Source: G963668655 sp963668655
Lineage (GTDB): Bacteria > Myxococcota_A > SURF-8
Length of the DNA: 64,000 nucleotides
Direction of reading: 5' to 3'
Assembly (NCBI GenBank): GCA_963668655.2
Contig: CAXXPQ010000004.1
Span: 248,001 to 312,000 of the forward strand
The notes under the pieces were generated by a model. It saw nothing but the letters and a program-made list of their open reading frames with translations, ran no database searches and had not been told where the DNA came from. Of the stretch, positions 25,904 through 33,417 are shown in pieces. The translations under genes were made by a program, and so were the position numbers. Numbering within the stretch: the first letter of the stretch is position 1; each line of letters opens with the position of its first letter.

Positions 25904-25937
25904 AGAGGGAAGCTTCGGCTTCCCTCTTCCCTCTTTT
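25904..25937 (+). terminator. Free-standing UUCG hairpin in panB-trx gap
   Basis: AGAGGGAAGC-TTCG-GCTTCCCTCT (25904-25927) is a perfect 10-bp stem with a stable UUCG loop, followed by TCCCTCTTTTA. It lies in the 465-bp gap between the divergent panB and thioredoxin genes. Besides the two promoters I see no other feature or gene there. The upstream CTCTCTCCCTTCTCT could pair with the left arm as an alternative fold. Confidence 0.4.
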
Positions 25938-25988
25938 ATGGCCCTGGAAAGCGTTTTTTCACAAATGAATTCCCTACGGTTTTCCGGC

Positions 25989-26016
25989 TTGACAGATCGA
26001 TTTCGGTCGTTATCTT
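25989..26016 (+). promoter_or_regulatory. Sigma-70-type promoter of thioredoxin gene
   Basis: Consensus TTGACA (25989-25994), 16-nt spacer, TATCTT (26011-26016). The leader to the ATG at 26104 is about 80 nt. Confidence 0.65.
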
Positions 26017-26103
26017 AGTTCACAGGAAGCGGAATGTTTTTTCATCGATAAACAGGAATCGGTCGAACCCGCGATTAAAACCAACAACCCAAGGAGATGA
26101 CGG

Positions 26104-26430
26104 ATGAGCGAAGCAATGAAACACGTCGGCGAAGCCGATTTCGAGCAGGAAGTGGTGAACTCGGATCTTCCGACCCTGGTGGATTTCTGGGCTCCCTGGT
26201 GCGGCCCCTGCCGTTTCGTGGCTCCGGTTCTGGAAGAACTGGCTCCCGAATACACCGGCAAGGTCAAATTCACGAAGCTCAACACGGATGAGAACCAGGG
26301 CGTAGCCACCAAATTCGGCATCCGTTCCATCCCCACGCTGATGATCTTCAAGGGCGGCCAGGTGGTGGACACCCGCGTGGGCGCATTGCCCAAGGATCAA
26401 CTGAAATCATTCATCGACGCCAACCTGTAA
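26104..26430 (+). CDS. trxA: Thioredoxin
   Basis: 108 aa, cytoplasmic. It reduces protein disulfides, with electrons from a thioredoxin reductase. The active site WCGPC is intact at about residues 36-40 in VDFWAPWCGPC, and the cis-Pro loop IRSIPTLMIFKGG is present. Length and fold elements match canonical thioredoxin 1. The ATG has AAGGAG upstream. A strong promoter and terminator make it a single-gene unit. Nothing unusual is visible in the sequence. Confidence 0.96.
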   Translation: MSEAMKHVGEADFEQEVVNSDLPTLVDFWAPWCGPCRFVAPVLEELAPEYTGKVKFTKLNTDENQGVATKFGIRSIPTLMIFKGGQVVDTRVGALPKDQLKSFIDANL

Positions 26431-26454
26431 GCCCTCGCCACGGGCGAAACGAAG

Positions 26455-26501
26455 CGGCCTCCCCCCCTGAAATCGCAAGACGGGGGCGAGGCCGTTTTTT
26501 T
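26455..26501 (+). terminator. Terminator after thioredoxin gene
   Basis: Stem CGGCCTCCCCCC / GGGGGCGAGGCCG with a loop of about 13 nt, followed by seven T residues (26495-26501). Confidence 0.9.
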
Positions 26502-26610
26502 GATCCTCGGCCGGGAAGCAAGGGTCGCTCTTTCCCAAAGTTGTTCGATTTCCGTGACGTACATGACGAAACCTGTTGCATAATCGTGACGAACCCGCTA
26601 GGCTGAACCC

Positions 26611-27948
26611 ATGAAACCCGATCTGGACCAACGTTGTTTCCCTCTGATCTTCGACTCCATCCATCAGGGGATCTTCACCATCGACCAGGAGAGCCGCATC
26701 ACCTCCTTCAACCGCGCCGCCGAACGCATGACCGGCTACAGCCGCGAAGAGGCCCTTGGAAAGCGCTGTTACGACATCTTCCGTGCCGAACTCTGCCAGA
26801 CGGACTGTCCGCTGAAACGCAGCGTGGAAGGCAAAGAAACCGTGGAAGATCGAGAGGTTACCATCCTCACCCGGGACGGATCCGAGCTGCCCATCGCCAT
26901 CAGCACCGCCGCGCTGAAAGACGAAAACGGGCAGGTGGTGGGCGGCGTGGAGATGTTCCGCGATCTCTCGCCCCTGGTGGAGCTGCGCAAAAAACTCACC
27001 GCCTCCTACGAATTCGAAGATATCGTCAGCAAAAACCCGGCCATGCGCACCATCCTGGAACGCCTGCCGCTGTTCGCCGCCAGTGCCTCCACGGTAGTGA
27101 TCGAAGGCGCCAGCGGAACGGGCAAGGAGCTGGTGGCCAGAGCCCTGCACAACCTGGGGCCGCGCGCGAAAAAACCTTTTATTTCGGTCAATTGCGCGGC
27201 TCTGCCGGAAAATCTTTTGGAATCGGAACTCTTCGGCTACGTGCGTGGCGCCTTCACCGACGCCAAAAAGGACAAACCCGGCCGCTTCGCCCTGGCCGAC
27301 GGCGGCACGCTCTTTCTGGACGAAATCGGCGACCTCCCCCCCGCCATGCAGGTCAAGATCCTGCGCGTGCTCCAGGAGCGGGAATTCGAGCCGCTGGGGG
27401 GCATCCGCCCCGTCAAGGTGGACGTACGCATCATCGCCGCCACCAACCGCGACCTGGAACGGGAAGTGGCCGAGGGACGCTTCCGGGAAGATCTGTTCTA
27501 CCGCCTGAACGTCATCCGTATCCGCATGCCGAAGCTGGCCGACCGGCGGGAGGACATCCCCCTGCTGGTGGACCATTTCATCCGTCGTTTCAATGCCTTG
27601 CAGGGACGCAACATCCTGCGGGCCTCGCGCCGGGCCCTGGCCGCGCTCATGGCCGCGCCCTTTTTCGGAAACGTGCGCGAACTGGAAAACGCCATCGAGC
27701 ACGCCTTTGTCATCTGCCGGGGAGACACGATTCGATTGGCTCATCTGCCGGCCGCGTTCCAGCCGGAAGACGCGCTTTCGGAGGCGATTCCCCCGGCGGA
27801 AGACGCCCTTCAGGCCGCCGAGGCCGATATCCTGGCCAAGACCCTGGCCCGGCACAACGGCAACCGCCGCCGCACCGCCGAGGCCCTGGGGATTTCCCGC
27901 AATACGCTGTGGCGCAAAATGAAGCGGCACGGACTTCTGGAACGCTGA
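26611..27948 (+). CDS. PAS-domain sigma-54 activator with GAFTDA loop
   Basis: 445 aa. PAS domain at about 10-120 (GIFTIDQESRITSFNRAAER, with CQTDCPLK carrying two Cys that could bind metal or sense redox state). AAA+ domain at about 135-365: Walker A GASGTGKE, Walker B GTLFLDEIGD, FFGNVRELENA. Fis-type HTH at the end (NRRRTAEALGISRNTLWRK). The usual sigma-54 contact loop GAFTGA reads GAFTDA, so the second Gly is Asp. There is no receiver, so it senses through PAS. The stop is 22 nt before a sigma-54 promoter driving the NifX/MinD operon, its likely target. The ribosome site before the ATG is weak. Confidence 0.9.
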   Translation: MKPDLDQRCFPLIFDSIHQGIFTIDQESRITSFNRAAERMTGYSREEALGKRCYDIFRAELCQTDCPLKRSVEGKETVEDREVTILTRDGSELPIAISTAALKDENGQVVGGVEMFRDLSPLVELRKKLTASYEFEDIVSKNPAMRTILERLPLFAASASTVVIEGASGTGKELVARALHNLGPRAKKPFISVNCAALPENLLESELFGYVRGAFTDAKKDKPGRFALADGGTLFLDEIGDLPPAMQVKILRVLQEREFEPLGGIRPVKVDVRIIAATNRDLEREVAEGRFREDLFYRLNVIRIRMPKLADRREDIPLLVDHFIRRFNALQGRNILRASRRALAALMAAPFFGNVRELENAIEHAFVICRGDTIRLAHLPAAFQPEDALSEAIPPAEDALQAAEADILAKTLARHNGNRRRTAEALGISRNTLWRKMKRHGLLER

Positions 27949-27970
27949 CTCCGTGTGTGTCTTTGCATCT

Positions 27971-27985
27971 TGGCACGAAACATGC
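27971..27985 (+). promoter_or_regulatory. Sigma-54 promoter of NifX/MinD operon
   Basis: TGGCACGAAACATGC matches the RpoN consensus. GG at 27972-27973 and GC at 27984-27985 have the required 12-base register. Transcription would start near 27997, 44 nt before the first ATG at 28041. The activator gene ends just upstream. Confidence 0.8.
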
Positions 27986-28040
27986 TTATCCAATCACCGG
28001 GGCGGATGGCGTGGACGTTTAAATCAAAGGAGACCAGAGC

Positions 28041-28406
28041 ATGAAAATCGCGATTACGGCGGCGGGCGAAGGCTGGGACGCCCCGGTGGACGAACGTTTC
28101 GGCCGGGCCAAAAGCTTCGCCATCGTGACCATGGACGGCGACGAGCGTCAACTTCACATGACACCCAATACCCAGAATCTGCATGCCGCCCAGGGCGCGG
28201 GCATCCAGGCCGCCCAGACCGTGGCCGACCAGGGCGTCACGGTACTGCTCACGGGCCACGTGGGTCCCAAGGCCTACCGCGCGCTCGCGGCCGGAAACAT
28301 CGAGATCTACAGCGGAATCAGCGGAAACGTGAAATCGGCGCTGGAGGATTACCTGGCCGGGAAACTGACGAAAACCACCGGCGCGGACGTGGAGGGACAC
28401 TGGTGA
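28041..28406 (+). CDS. NifX/NifB-like cofactor-binding domain protein (first copy)
   Basis: 121 aa, a single dinitrogenase iron-molybdenum cofactor biosynthesis domain (NifX/NifY/NafY/VnfX fold). Typical elements are MKIAITAAGEGWDAPVDERF at the start and VLLTGHVGPKAYRAL in the centre. Such stand-alone domains occur in many non-diazotrophic anaerobes beside MinD-like ATPases and are thought to bind iron-sulfur or molybdenum clusters. No nif structural genes are visible. ATG follows AAGGAGACC, and the stop overlaps the next start as GTGA. First gene of the operon. Confidence 0.9.
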   Translation: MKIAITAAGEGWDAPVDERFGRAKSFAIVTMDGDERQLHMTPNTQNLHAAQGAGIQAAQTVADQGVTVLLTGHVGPKAYRALAAGNIEIYSGISGNVKSALEDYLAGKLTKTTGADVEGHW

Positions 28407-29257
28407 ACCGAAAAACCATCGCCATCGCCTCCGGCAAGGGAGGCACGGGAAAAACCACCGTCTCCGTGGCCCTGGCCCTGGCCCTGGCCGAGCGGGGAGA
28501 GGAGGTCACCCTGCTGGACGCCGACGTGGAGGAACCCAACGACCACATCTTCCTGAACGTGGAACCGCCGCACTTCGAAGACGTGGGCATTCCCACGCCG
28601 GAACTGATCGAGGATCTGTGCGACGGCTGCGGCGACTGCCGCACGGCCTGCGCCTTCAACGCCATCACGGTCATGGGCGGAAAAGCCCTGATTTTCAACG
28701 AGTTGTGCCACGGTTGCGGTGCCTGTTCGCTGGCCTGCCCTCCAAAGGCGCTTCGGGAAGTGGATCGTCCCGTGGGGACCATCGACCGCATGGAAGTCCG
28801 GGGATTGACGTTTCTTCGCGGCATGCTGAAAATCGGCGAAGCCATGGGCACGCCCATCGTCCACCGCCTGCGCAAACACGAAGCGCAAACGGGCTGGACC
28901 ATCATCGACGCCCCTCCGGGCACAAGCTGTCCGGTCATCGCCTCGTCCCGCAAGGCCGACGCCTTGATCCTGGTCACCGAACCCACGCCCTTCGGACTGA
29001 ACGACCTGAAACTGGCCGTGGGCATGGCCCGGGCGCTGGAACTCACCTTTGGGGTGATTGTCAACCGCTCCGACCTGGGCGACCGGGAGGTCTACGCCTA
29101 CTGCGAGAACGAAAACATCCCGATATTGCTGGAAATCCCCTTCGATCGCCATATCGCGGAGGTCTACGCCCGCGGGGGAACCCTGCTGGAAGCGCGGCCC
29201 GATCTTGGAGAAAAACTGGTGGAGGTTGCGAAAAACCTCGGGGAGGCGCGGCCATGA
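28403..29257 (+). CDS. MinD/Mrp-type P-loop ATPase with 2x[4Fe-4S] ferredoxin insert (A)
   Basis: 284 aa from the GTG at 28403, which overlaps the previous stop and follows GGAGGG. Deviant Walker A SGKGGTGKTT at residues 10-19, then VTLLDADVEEPN. A ferredoxin insert at about 65-110 has two clusters (CDGCGDCRTAC and CHGCGACSLAC), followed by IIDAPPGTSCPVIAS and TEPTPFGLNDL. This family of ATPases with ferredoxin inserts is usually found in adjacent pairs beside NifX-like proteins. I infer ATP-driven assembly or transfer of a metal cluster. ATGA coupling to the next gene supports a heterodimer. Confidence 0.93.
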   Translation: MNRKTIAIASGKGGTGKTTVSVALALALAERGEEVTLLDADVEEPNDHIFLNVEPPHFEDVGIPTPELIEDLCDGCGDCRTACAFNAITVMGGKALIFNELCHGCGACSLACPPKALREVDRPVGTIDRMEVRGLTFLRGMLKIGEAMGTPIVHRLRKHEAQTGWTIIDAPPGTSCPVIASSRKADALILVTEPTPFGLNDLKLAVGMARALELTFGVIVNRSDLGDREVYAYCENENIPILLEIPFDRHIAEVYARGGTLLEARPDLGEKLVEVAKNLGEARP

Positions 29258-30129
29258 AACAGATCGTCATCCTCAGCGGAAAAGGCGGCACGGGCAAGAC
29301 CACCGTCACGGCCAGCTTCGCCGCCCTGGCCCAAAATGCGGTGCTGGTGGACGCGGACGTGGACGCCGCCGACCTGCACCTGCTGCTGAAACCCGAAAAC
29401 ACGGAGACCCACGAATTCTCCTCCGGACAGGAGGCGACCATCGACCCGGAACGTTGCACGGCCTGTGGAATCTGCCGCGATCTCTGCCGCTTCGACGCCA
29501 TCGACGAGGACTTCCAGGTGGATCCCTTCGCCTGCGAGGGCTGCGGCCTGTGCGCCTCGCAATGTCCCGAAGGGGCCGCCGTCATGCGGCCCACGCTCTC
29601 CGGGCACTGGTTCCGCTCCCAGTCCGAATACGGCCCCTTCATTCACGCCAAATTGGGCATCGCGGCGGAAAACAGCGGAAAGCTCGTGGCCGTGGTGCGT
29701 GAGGAAGCCCGCAACGACGCCAAAGCCCAGAATCGGGATTTGATTCTCATCGACGGCCCCCCCGGCGTGGGCTGCCCGGTCATCGCCTCCATCACGGGCT
29801 GCGACCTGGCCTTCGTGGTCACCGAACCCACGAAAAGCGGCCTGCACGACCTGGAACGCGTGGTGGGTCTGGCGAAACATTTCAAGATTCCCGCCTTCGC
29901 GACGGTAAACAAGGCCGACCTGGACGAGGAAATGGCCGGAAAGATCGAAACCGCCTGCCATAAGAACGGAGTCAAAACCCTGGGCCGTATTCCCTTCGAT
30001 CCGGCGGCGGTGAAGTCCGTCGTGGCCGGGGCGCGGCTGGTGGAATATTCCTCCGGAGCGGCGGCCATGGCCATCCGGGACATCTGGCGGAAACTGTCTT
30101 ACGAACTGGAACTGCTGGACGCTCCATGA
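29254..30129 (+). CDS. MinD/Mrp-type P-loop ATPase with 2x[4Fe-4S] ferredoxin insert (B)
   Basis: 291 aa. Walker A SGKGGTGKTT near residue 8, AVLVDADVDAADLHLLL, a ferredoxin insert with CTACGICRDLC and CEGCGLCASQC, then LIDGPPGVGCPVIAS and VTEPTKSGLHDLE. It is a sister of the preceding ATPase (about the same layout, different surface), and the two probably pair as in other MinD/CooC-type dimers. Its ATG overlaps the previous stop and its stop overlaps the next ATG, so translation of the operon is tightly coupled. Confidence 0.93.
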   Translation: MKQIVILSGKGGTGKTTVTASFAALAQNAVLVDADVDAADLHLLLKPENTETHEFSSGQEATIDPERCTACGICRDLCRFDAIDEDFQVDPFACEGCGLCASQCPEGAAVMRPTLSGHWFRSQSEYGPFIHAKLGIAAENSGKLVAVVREEARNDAKAQNRDLILIDGPPGVGCPVIASITGCDLAFVVTEPTKSGLHDLERVVGLAKHFKIPAFATVNKADLDEEMAGKIETACHKNGVKTLGRIPFDPAAVKSVVAGARLVEYSSGAAAMAIRDIWRKLSYELELLDAP

Positions 30130-30458
30130 CGAAAGCGAATCCGATTCCGATCCCGTTTCGCCTGCGCCTTCAGGGACATTGCATCGAAACCGCCGCCAAA
30201 AAGGCGCGCCGCGCCCTCTCGGAACGGCTGCTTCGAAGCGAGGAAGGCGACGGAACGGAAATCGGAGATCTGGAAAAAAACCTGAACCTTCTGGACCGCT
30301 TCCTCGACGGGGCGGACTTCCGGAAGATCCGAAATGAAATCCCTCTGTTTGACGGCCGCGCCGATGTCGTGGTACTTCTTCGGGAGAAGGAAAACGCGAT
30401 TTTCCTGGAGACGGAAGACAACGGCGGGCCGGCCGCCCGGTACGGGCCGATCCGTTGA
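30126..30458 (+). CDS. Unrecognised small protein in NifX/MinD operon
   Basis: 110 aa, no signal peptide, membrane helix or Cys pair. The N-terminus is mixed basic (IPFRLRLQGHCIETAAKKAR), and residues about 45-85 look helical and acidic. The C-terminus contains VVVLLREKENAIFLETEDNG, plausibly beta strands. ATGA overlap with the upstream ATPase shows it is translated with the operon. I do not recognise a family. By position it could be an adaptor for the ATPase pair or the NifX-like proteins. Confidence 0.6.
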   Translation: MTKANPIPIPFRLRLQGHCIETAAKKARRALSERLLRSEEGDGTEIGDLEKNLNLLDRFLDGADFRKIRNEIPLFDGRADVVVLLREKENAIFLETEDNGGPAARYGPIR

Positions 30459-30490
30459 CGCATGAAAAAACGAAAAAAGGAGAAATCAGC

Positions 30491-30862
30491 ATGAAAATCG
30501 CCATCCCCATCGCCCAGGGAGCGCTCTGCGCCCACTTCGGACACTGCGAGCAGTTCGCGTTCGTGGACCTGGACGAAGCGACGAACACCATTACGGGTCG
30601 CACCGACCTGACCCCGCCTCCCCACGCGCCGGGCGTGATTCCCCCCTGGGTGGCCCAGCAGGGCGCCAAGCTGGTGCTGGCCGGCGGCATGGGCGGACGC
30701 GCGGTGCAGATCTTCGAACAGGCGGGCGTGCACGTGCTCGTGGGTTGCCCCTCGGACACGCCGGAACGCCTAGTGGAAGCCTACGCCAAGCAGAACCTTA
30801 TTACCGGCGTCAATACCTGCGATCACGGCCCCGATCACGATCCGGGAAGCTGCAAGCACTGA
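30491..30862 (+). CDS. NifX/NifB-like cofactor-binding domain protein (second copy)
   Basis: 123 aa. Same fold as the first gene of the operon: MKIAIPIAQGALCAHFGHCE at the start, AKLVLAGGMGGRAVQIF, then a His/Cys-rich tail (TCDHGPDHDPGSCKH) that could bind metal. Sequence similarity to the first copy is low apart from the fold, so the two may carry different ligands. I choose the ATG at 30491 with AAGGAGAAATC upstream over a TTG at 30455. Last gene before a strong terminator. Confidence 0.9.
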   Translation: MKIAIPIAQGALCAHFGHCEQFAFVDLDEATNTITGRTDLTPPPHAPGVIPPWVAQQGAKLVLAGGMGGRAVQIFEQAGVHVLVGCPSDTPERLVEAYAKQNLITGVNTCDHGPDHDPGSCKH

Positions 30863-30869
30863 TTCACAC

Positions 30870-30915
30870 GCTCCGCCGAGGCCCCGTCAATAGGGCCCGG
30901 CGGAGCTTTTCTTTC
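30870..30915 (+). terminator. Terminator of NifX/MinD operon
   Basis: Long GC stem GCTCCGCCG / CGGCGGAGC (30870-30878, 30898-30906) with an inner GGCCC/GGGCC pairing, followed by TTTTCTTTC. Confidence 0.88.
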
Positions 30916-30940
30916 GCATAACGGAAAGGAGAACCCGCCC

Positions 30941-32059
30941 ATGGGGCGGTTGCCGCGACAGTCGCCGGTTCGGATCCTTCTTGCCGGCTTGCCGTTTCTC
31001 TTCGGCTTCCTGTGTTTCGGCGGATGCCTGGTTTCGGGGCAGTGCCAGTTGGACGAGGACTGTGCAGGCGAAGAGATCTGCAAGGCGGGTCAGTGTACCC
31101 TGGAATGCCGGGAACACGCGGACTGTTCGGCCGACGAACTCTGCGAGGCCAACCGTTGCGTTCCGGCCGAAGGCTGCCAGGGCTGTCCTTATCCGGACGC
31201 CTTCCACGGCAGCGCCGAATGCGTTCACGGGGAATGCCGTCTGACCGGCTGCGACGAAAACTGGTTCGACGCCGACAAGAATCCCCGCACGGGTTGCGAA
31301 TGCACGCCCACCAACGGCGGCGAGGAAATCTGCGACGAGTCGGACAACGACTGCGACGGACTTACCGACGAAGGCTGCACCTGCACGCCCACCAACGGCG
31401 GCGTGGAGATCTGCGACGGCAAGGACAACGACTGCGACCACCTCGTCGACGAAGACCTGGACTGCCTCGACTGCCCGGAAGATATGGCGAAGGTGAACGA
31501 ACGCTTCTGTATCGACATTTACGAGGCCAGCCGGAAAAACGCCACGGCGGATGGCCCCGGCTCGGGAGACGACGGTCCGGCCCGATCCGTCGCCGGAGTG
31601 ATCCCCTGGACGGGCGTGGATCAGGCCATGGCCCGCAACGCCTGCGAAAAGGTCGGAAAACGTCTGTGCAATCCTTCCGAATGGGTGGGTTCCTGCCAGG
31701 GCCCCGGAGCGTACGTCTATTCCTACGGCGACATCTACGACGCCGACATCTGCAACGGCATCGACGCGTTCTGCTATTGCGGCTCGGACAGTTCCTGCGC
31801 GAACGAACCCGTCTGTCCCTTCCCCCACTGCCAGAAGCAATGCGGGGCCTCCTTTCACGTCATGCCCACGGGATCGTTTCCGCGCTGCACCAATGCCTTC
31901 GGCGTCTTCGATATCAACGGCAACGTCTGGGAGATCGACAGCGCGCCGGACGCGAATTTCCGGGGCGGAGCCTACAACTGCTCCAATTCCGAAATTCTTC
32001 ATCGTTGCGACTACGCCGCCAAGGATCCGGCGGCCAAGGGCTTCCGCTGCTGCAAATAA
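30941..32059 (+). CDS. Cys-rich lipoprotein with MopE-like motifs and SUMF1/FGE-like domain
   Basis: 372 aa. Lipobox CFGGC near residue 29. Residues about 30-100 hold EGF-like Cys-rich units (CQLDEDCAGEEICKAGQC). Residues about 120-170 hold two MopE-type metal-binding motifs (ICDESDNDCDGLTDEGC and ICDGKDNDCDHLVDED). From about 175 there is a formylglycine-generating-enzyme-like domain (RFCIDIYEASRKN, KRLCNPSEW, DINGNVWEI, FRGGAYNC, KGFRCCK). Such domains on lipoproteins often act as binding folds rather than active oxidases. It has about 40 Cys in all and heads the operon containing a DsbA-like oxidoreductase. Confidence 0.88.
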   Translation: MGRLPRQSPVRILLAGLPFLFGFLCFGGCLVSGQCQLDEDCAGEEICKAGQCTLECREHADCSADELCEANRCVPAEGCQGCPYPDAFHGSAECVHGECRLTGCDENWFDADKNPRTGCECTPTNGGEEICDESDNDCDGLTDEGCTCTPTNGGVEICDGKDNDCDHLVDEDLDCLDCPEDMAKVNERFCIDIYEASRKNATADGPGSGDDGPARSVAGVIPWTGVDQAMARNACEKVGKRLCNPSEWVGSCQGPGAYVYSYGDIYDADICNGIDAFCYCGSDSSCANEPVCPFPHCQKQCGASFHVMPTGSFPRCTNAFGVFDINGNVWEIDSAPDANFRGGAYNCSNSEILHRCDYAAKDPAAKGFRCCK

Positions 32060-32072
32060 CCGGAGGGCTCGT

Positions 32073-32567
32073 ATGGCTTGGAGCGAAAAACAGCGAACCG
32101 TCTTTTCCGCCATCGCCGTGCCGGTGCGCGTCTACCTGGGGCTGGTTTTCGTTTTCGCCAGTGTTTACAAAATCGCGGAACCCTTCGAGTTCGCCCTTTC
32201 CGTGGCCACTTACCAGATCCTGCCCCTGGAGTTGGTGAACCCCTTCACCCTGGCCCTGCCCATGATCGAACTCTTCGTGGGTCTGACGCTTCTTCTGGGA
32301 TTCTGGACGAAGGAAAGCGCGGCACTCATCGCCGGGATGATGCTGATGTTTCTCGTCGCGCTCGTCATCGCGCTGAATCAGGATCTTCAGATTTCCTGTG
32401 GCTGCTTCGCCAGCCAGGAGGCGGCCGACGAAATCAGCACGGCCACGATTTTCCGAGACCTGGGCTGGCTTTCCCTGGCCCTGTACACCTTGTTTCTGGA
32501 CGACGGCCGTTTCGGCCTGGACGGATGGATGCGCAAAAGGAGACGCCATGCCGACAAAACGGCCTGA
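32073..32567 (+). CDS. MauE/DoxX-like membrane protein
   Basis: 164 aa with four predicted membrane helices (PVRVYLGLVFVFASVYKI, LALPMIELFVGLTLLLGF, ALIAGMMLMFLVALVIAL and LGWLSLALYTLFL). Between helices 3 and 4 is LQISCGCFAS, a CxC pair that fits the redox-active Cys of MauE-type proteins, which are thought to support disulfide formation or reoxidise DsbA-like partners. ATG follows GGAGGG. It overlaps the DsbA-like gene by 20 nt. I infer that the two form a membrane oxidase and thiol oxidase pair. Confidence 0.82.
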   Translation: MAWSEKQRTVFSAIAVPVRVYLGLVFVFASVYKIAEPFEFALSVATYQILPLELVNPFTLALPMIELFVGLTLLLGFWTKESAALIAGMMLMFLVALVIALNQDLQISCGCFASQEAADEISTATIFRDLGWLSLALYTLFLDDGRFGLDGWMRKRRRHADKTA

Positions 32568-33417
32568 CATCGCCGCACTAGTCTTTCTTTTCCTATTGAT
32601 TTTCACCGCGCCCGCCCGGGCGGACGGCCCGGCCATCGGCTGGAACAAGCTTTCGGACGCCGTCGGGCTCTCGGACGCCCAGAAGGAACTGGCGCTTTCC
32701 GTCTTCAAAGAGGCCAACTGCTACGCCGGTTGCTCGGATACGGTCTATCAATGCCTGTTGGACGAACCGGACGAACCCGCCGTGCGCCGCATCGCCAACT
32801 TTCTCCTGCGTCGGGTCAAGGCTCAGCCTTCGAAAGAGCGCGTGCTGGCCGACCTGAAGGACCGGGCGATTTCCGTCTATCCGCCCAAAACCGTAAAAGT
32901 GGACGTCTCCCAAAGTCCCGGGCTGGGAAAACCGGGCGCCCCCATTCGGATCGCGGCCTTCGCGGACGGTGAATGTCCCTATTGCCGCATCGCATCGCCC
33001 GCCCTGCGTAAGATCGCCACGGAAAAACCCGAATGGGTGCAATATCATTTCAAGCACTTCCCCATCAAGAACCACGCCCACGGCCTGCCATGCGCCACGG
33101 CCATGGCCGCCGCCCACCGGCAGGGAAAGTTCTGGGAATATCACGATCTGCTTTACAAGACCCTGCGCTTCGAGGAAACCGACCTGGAGGGCTACGCCAA
33201 AATCCTGGGCCTGGACCTGGAACGCTTTCGCAAGGACCGCAAGGATCCGAAGCTGATGGAGGAAATCGGTCGGGACAAAATGGAGGGCGTGTCGCTCGGC
33301 ATCGTGGGCACGCCGGGGATCTTCATCAACGGCAAGTTTTACCGGGGTTTGAAAACCTACGAGGAATTGTGGGATCGCATTGAGGAAGAACGGGACATCA
33401 TCGAGGGCCGCCAGTAG
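32548..33417 (+). CDS. DsbA-like periplasmic thiol:disulfide oxidoreductase
   Basis: 289 aa. Signal peptide (residues 1-23, ending in PARA). An N-terminal helical region (about 25-110) contains two further cysteine pairs (NCYAGCSDTVYQC). A DsbA/thioredoxin-4 domain follows with active site CPYC in FADGECPYCRIAS, PIKNHAHGLPCA, a long helical insertion and the cis-Pro loop VGTPGIFINGKFY. It resembles the BdbD or DsbA family. The ATG has AAGGAGACGCC upstream. Given the Cys-rich lipoprotein at the head of the operon, it probably forms disulfides in those products. Confidence 0.88.
   Translation: MPTKRPDIAALVFLFLLIFTAPARADGPAIGWNKLSDAVGLSDAQKELALSVFKEANCYAGCSDTVYQCLLDEPDEPAVRRIANFLLRRVKAQPSKERVLADLKDRAISVYPPKTVKVDVSQSPGLGKPGAPIRIAAFADGECPYCRIASPALRKIATEKPEWVQYHFKHFPIKNHAHGLPCATAMAAAHRQGKFWEYHDLLYKTLRFEETDLEGYAKILGLDLERFRKDRKDPKLMEEIGRDKMEGVSLGIVGTPGIFINGKFYRGLKTYEELWDRIEEERDIIEGRQ

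Noticed and set aside
30455..30862. TTG start for the second NifX-like protein
   Set aside because: The ATG at 30491 has a strong AAGGAG site and matches the family N-terminus; the 12 extra residues do not.
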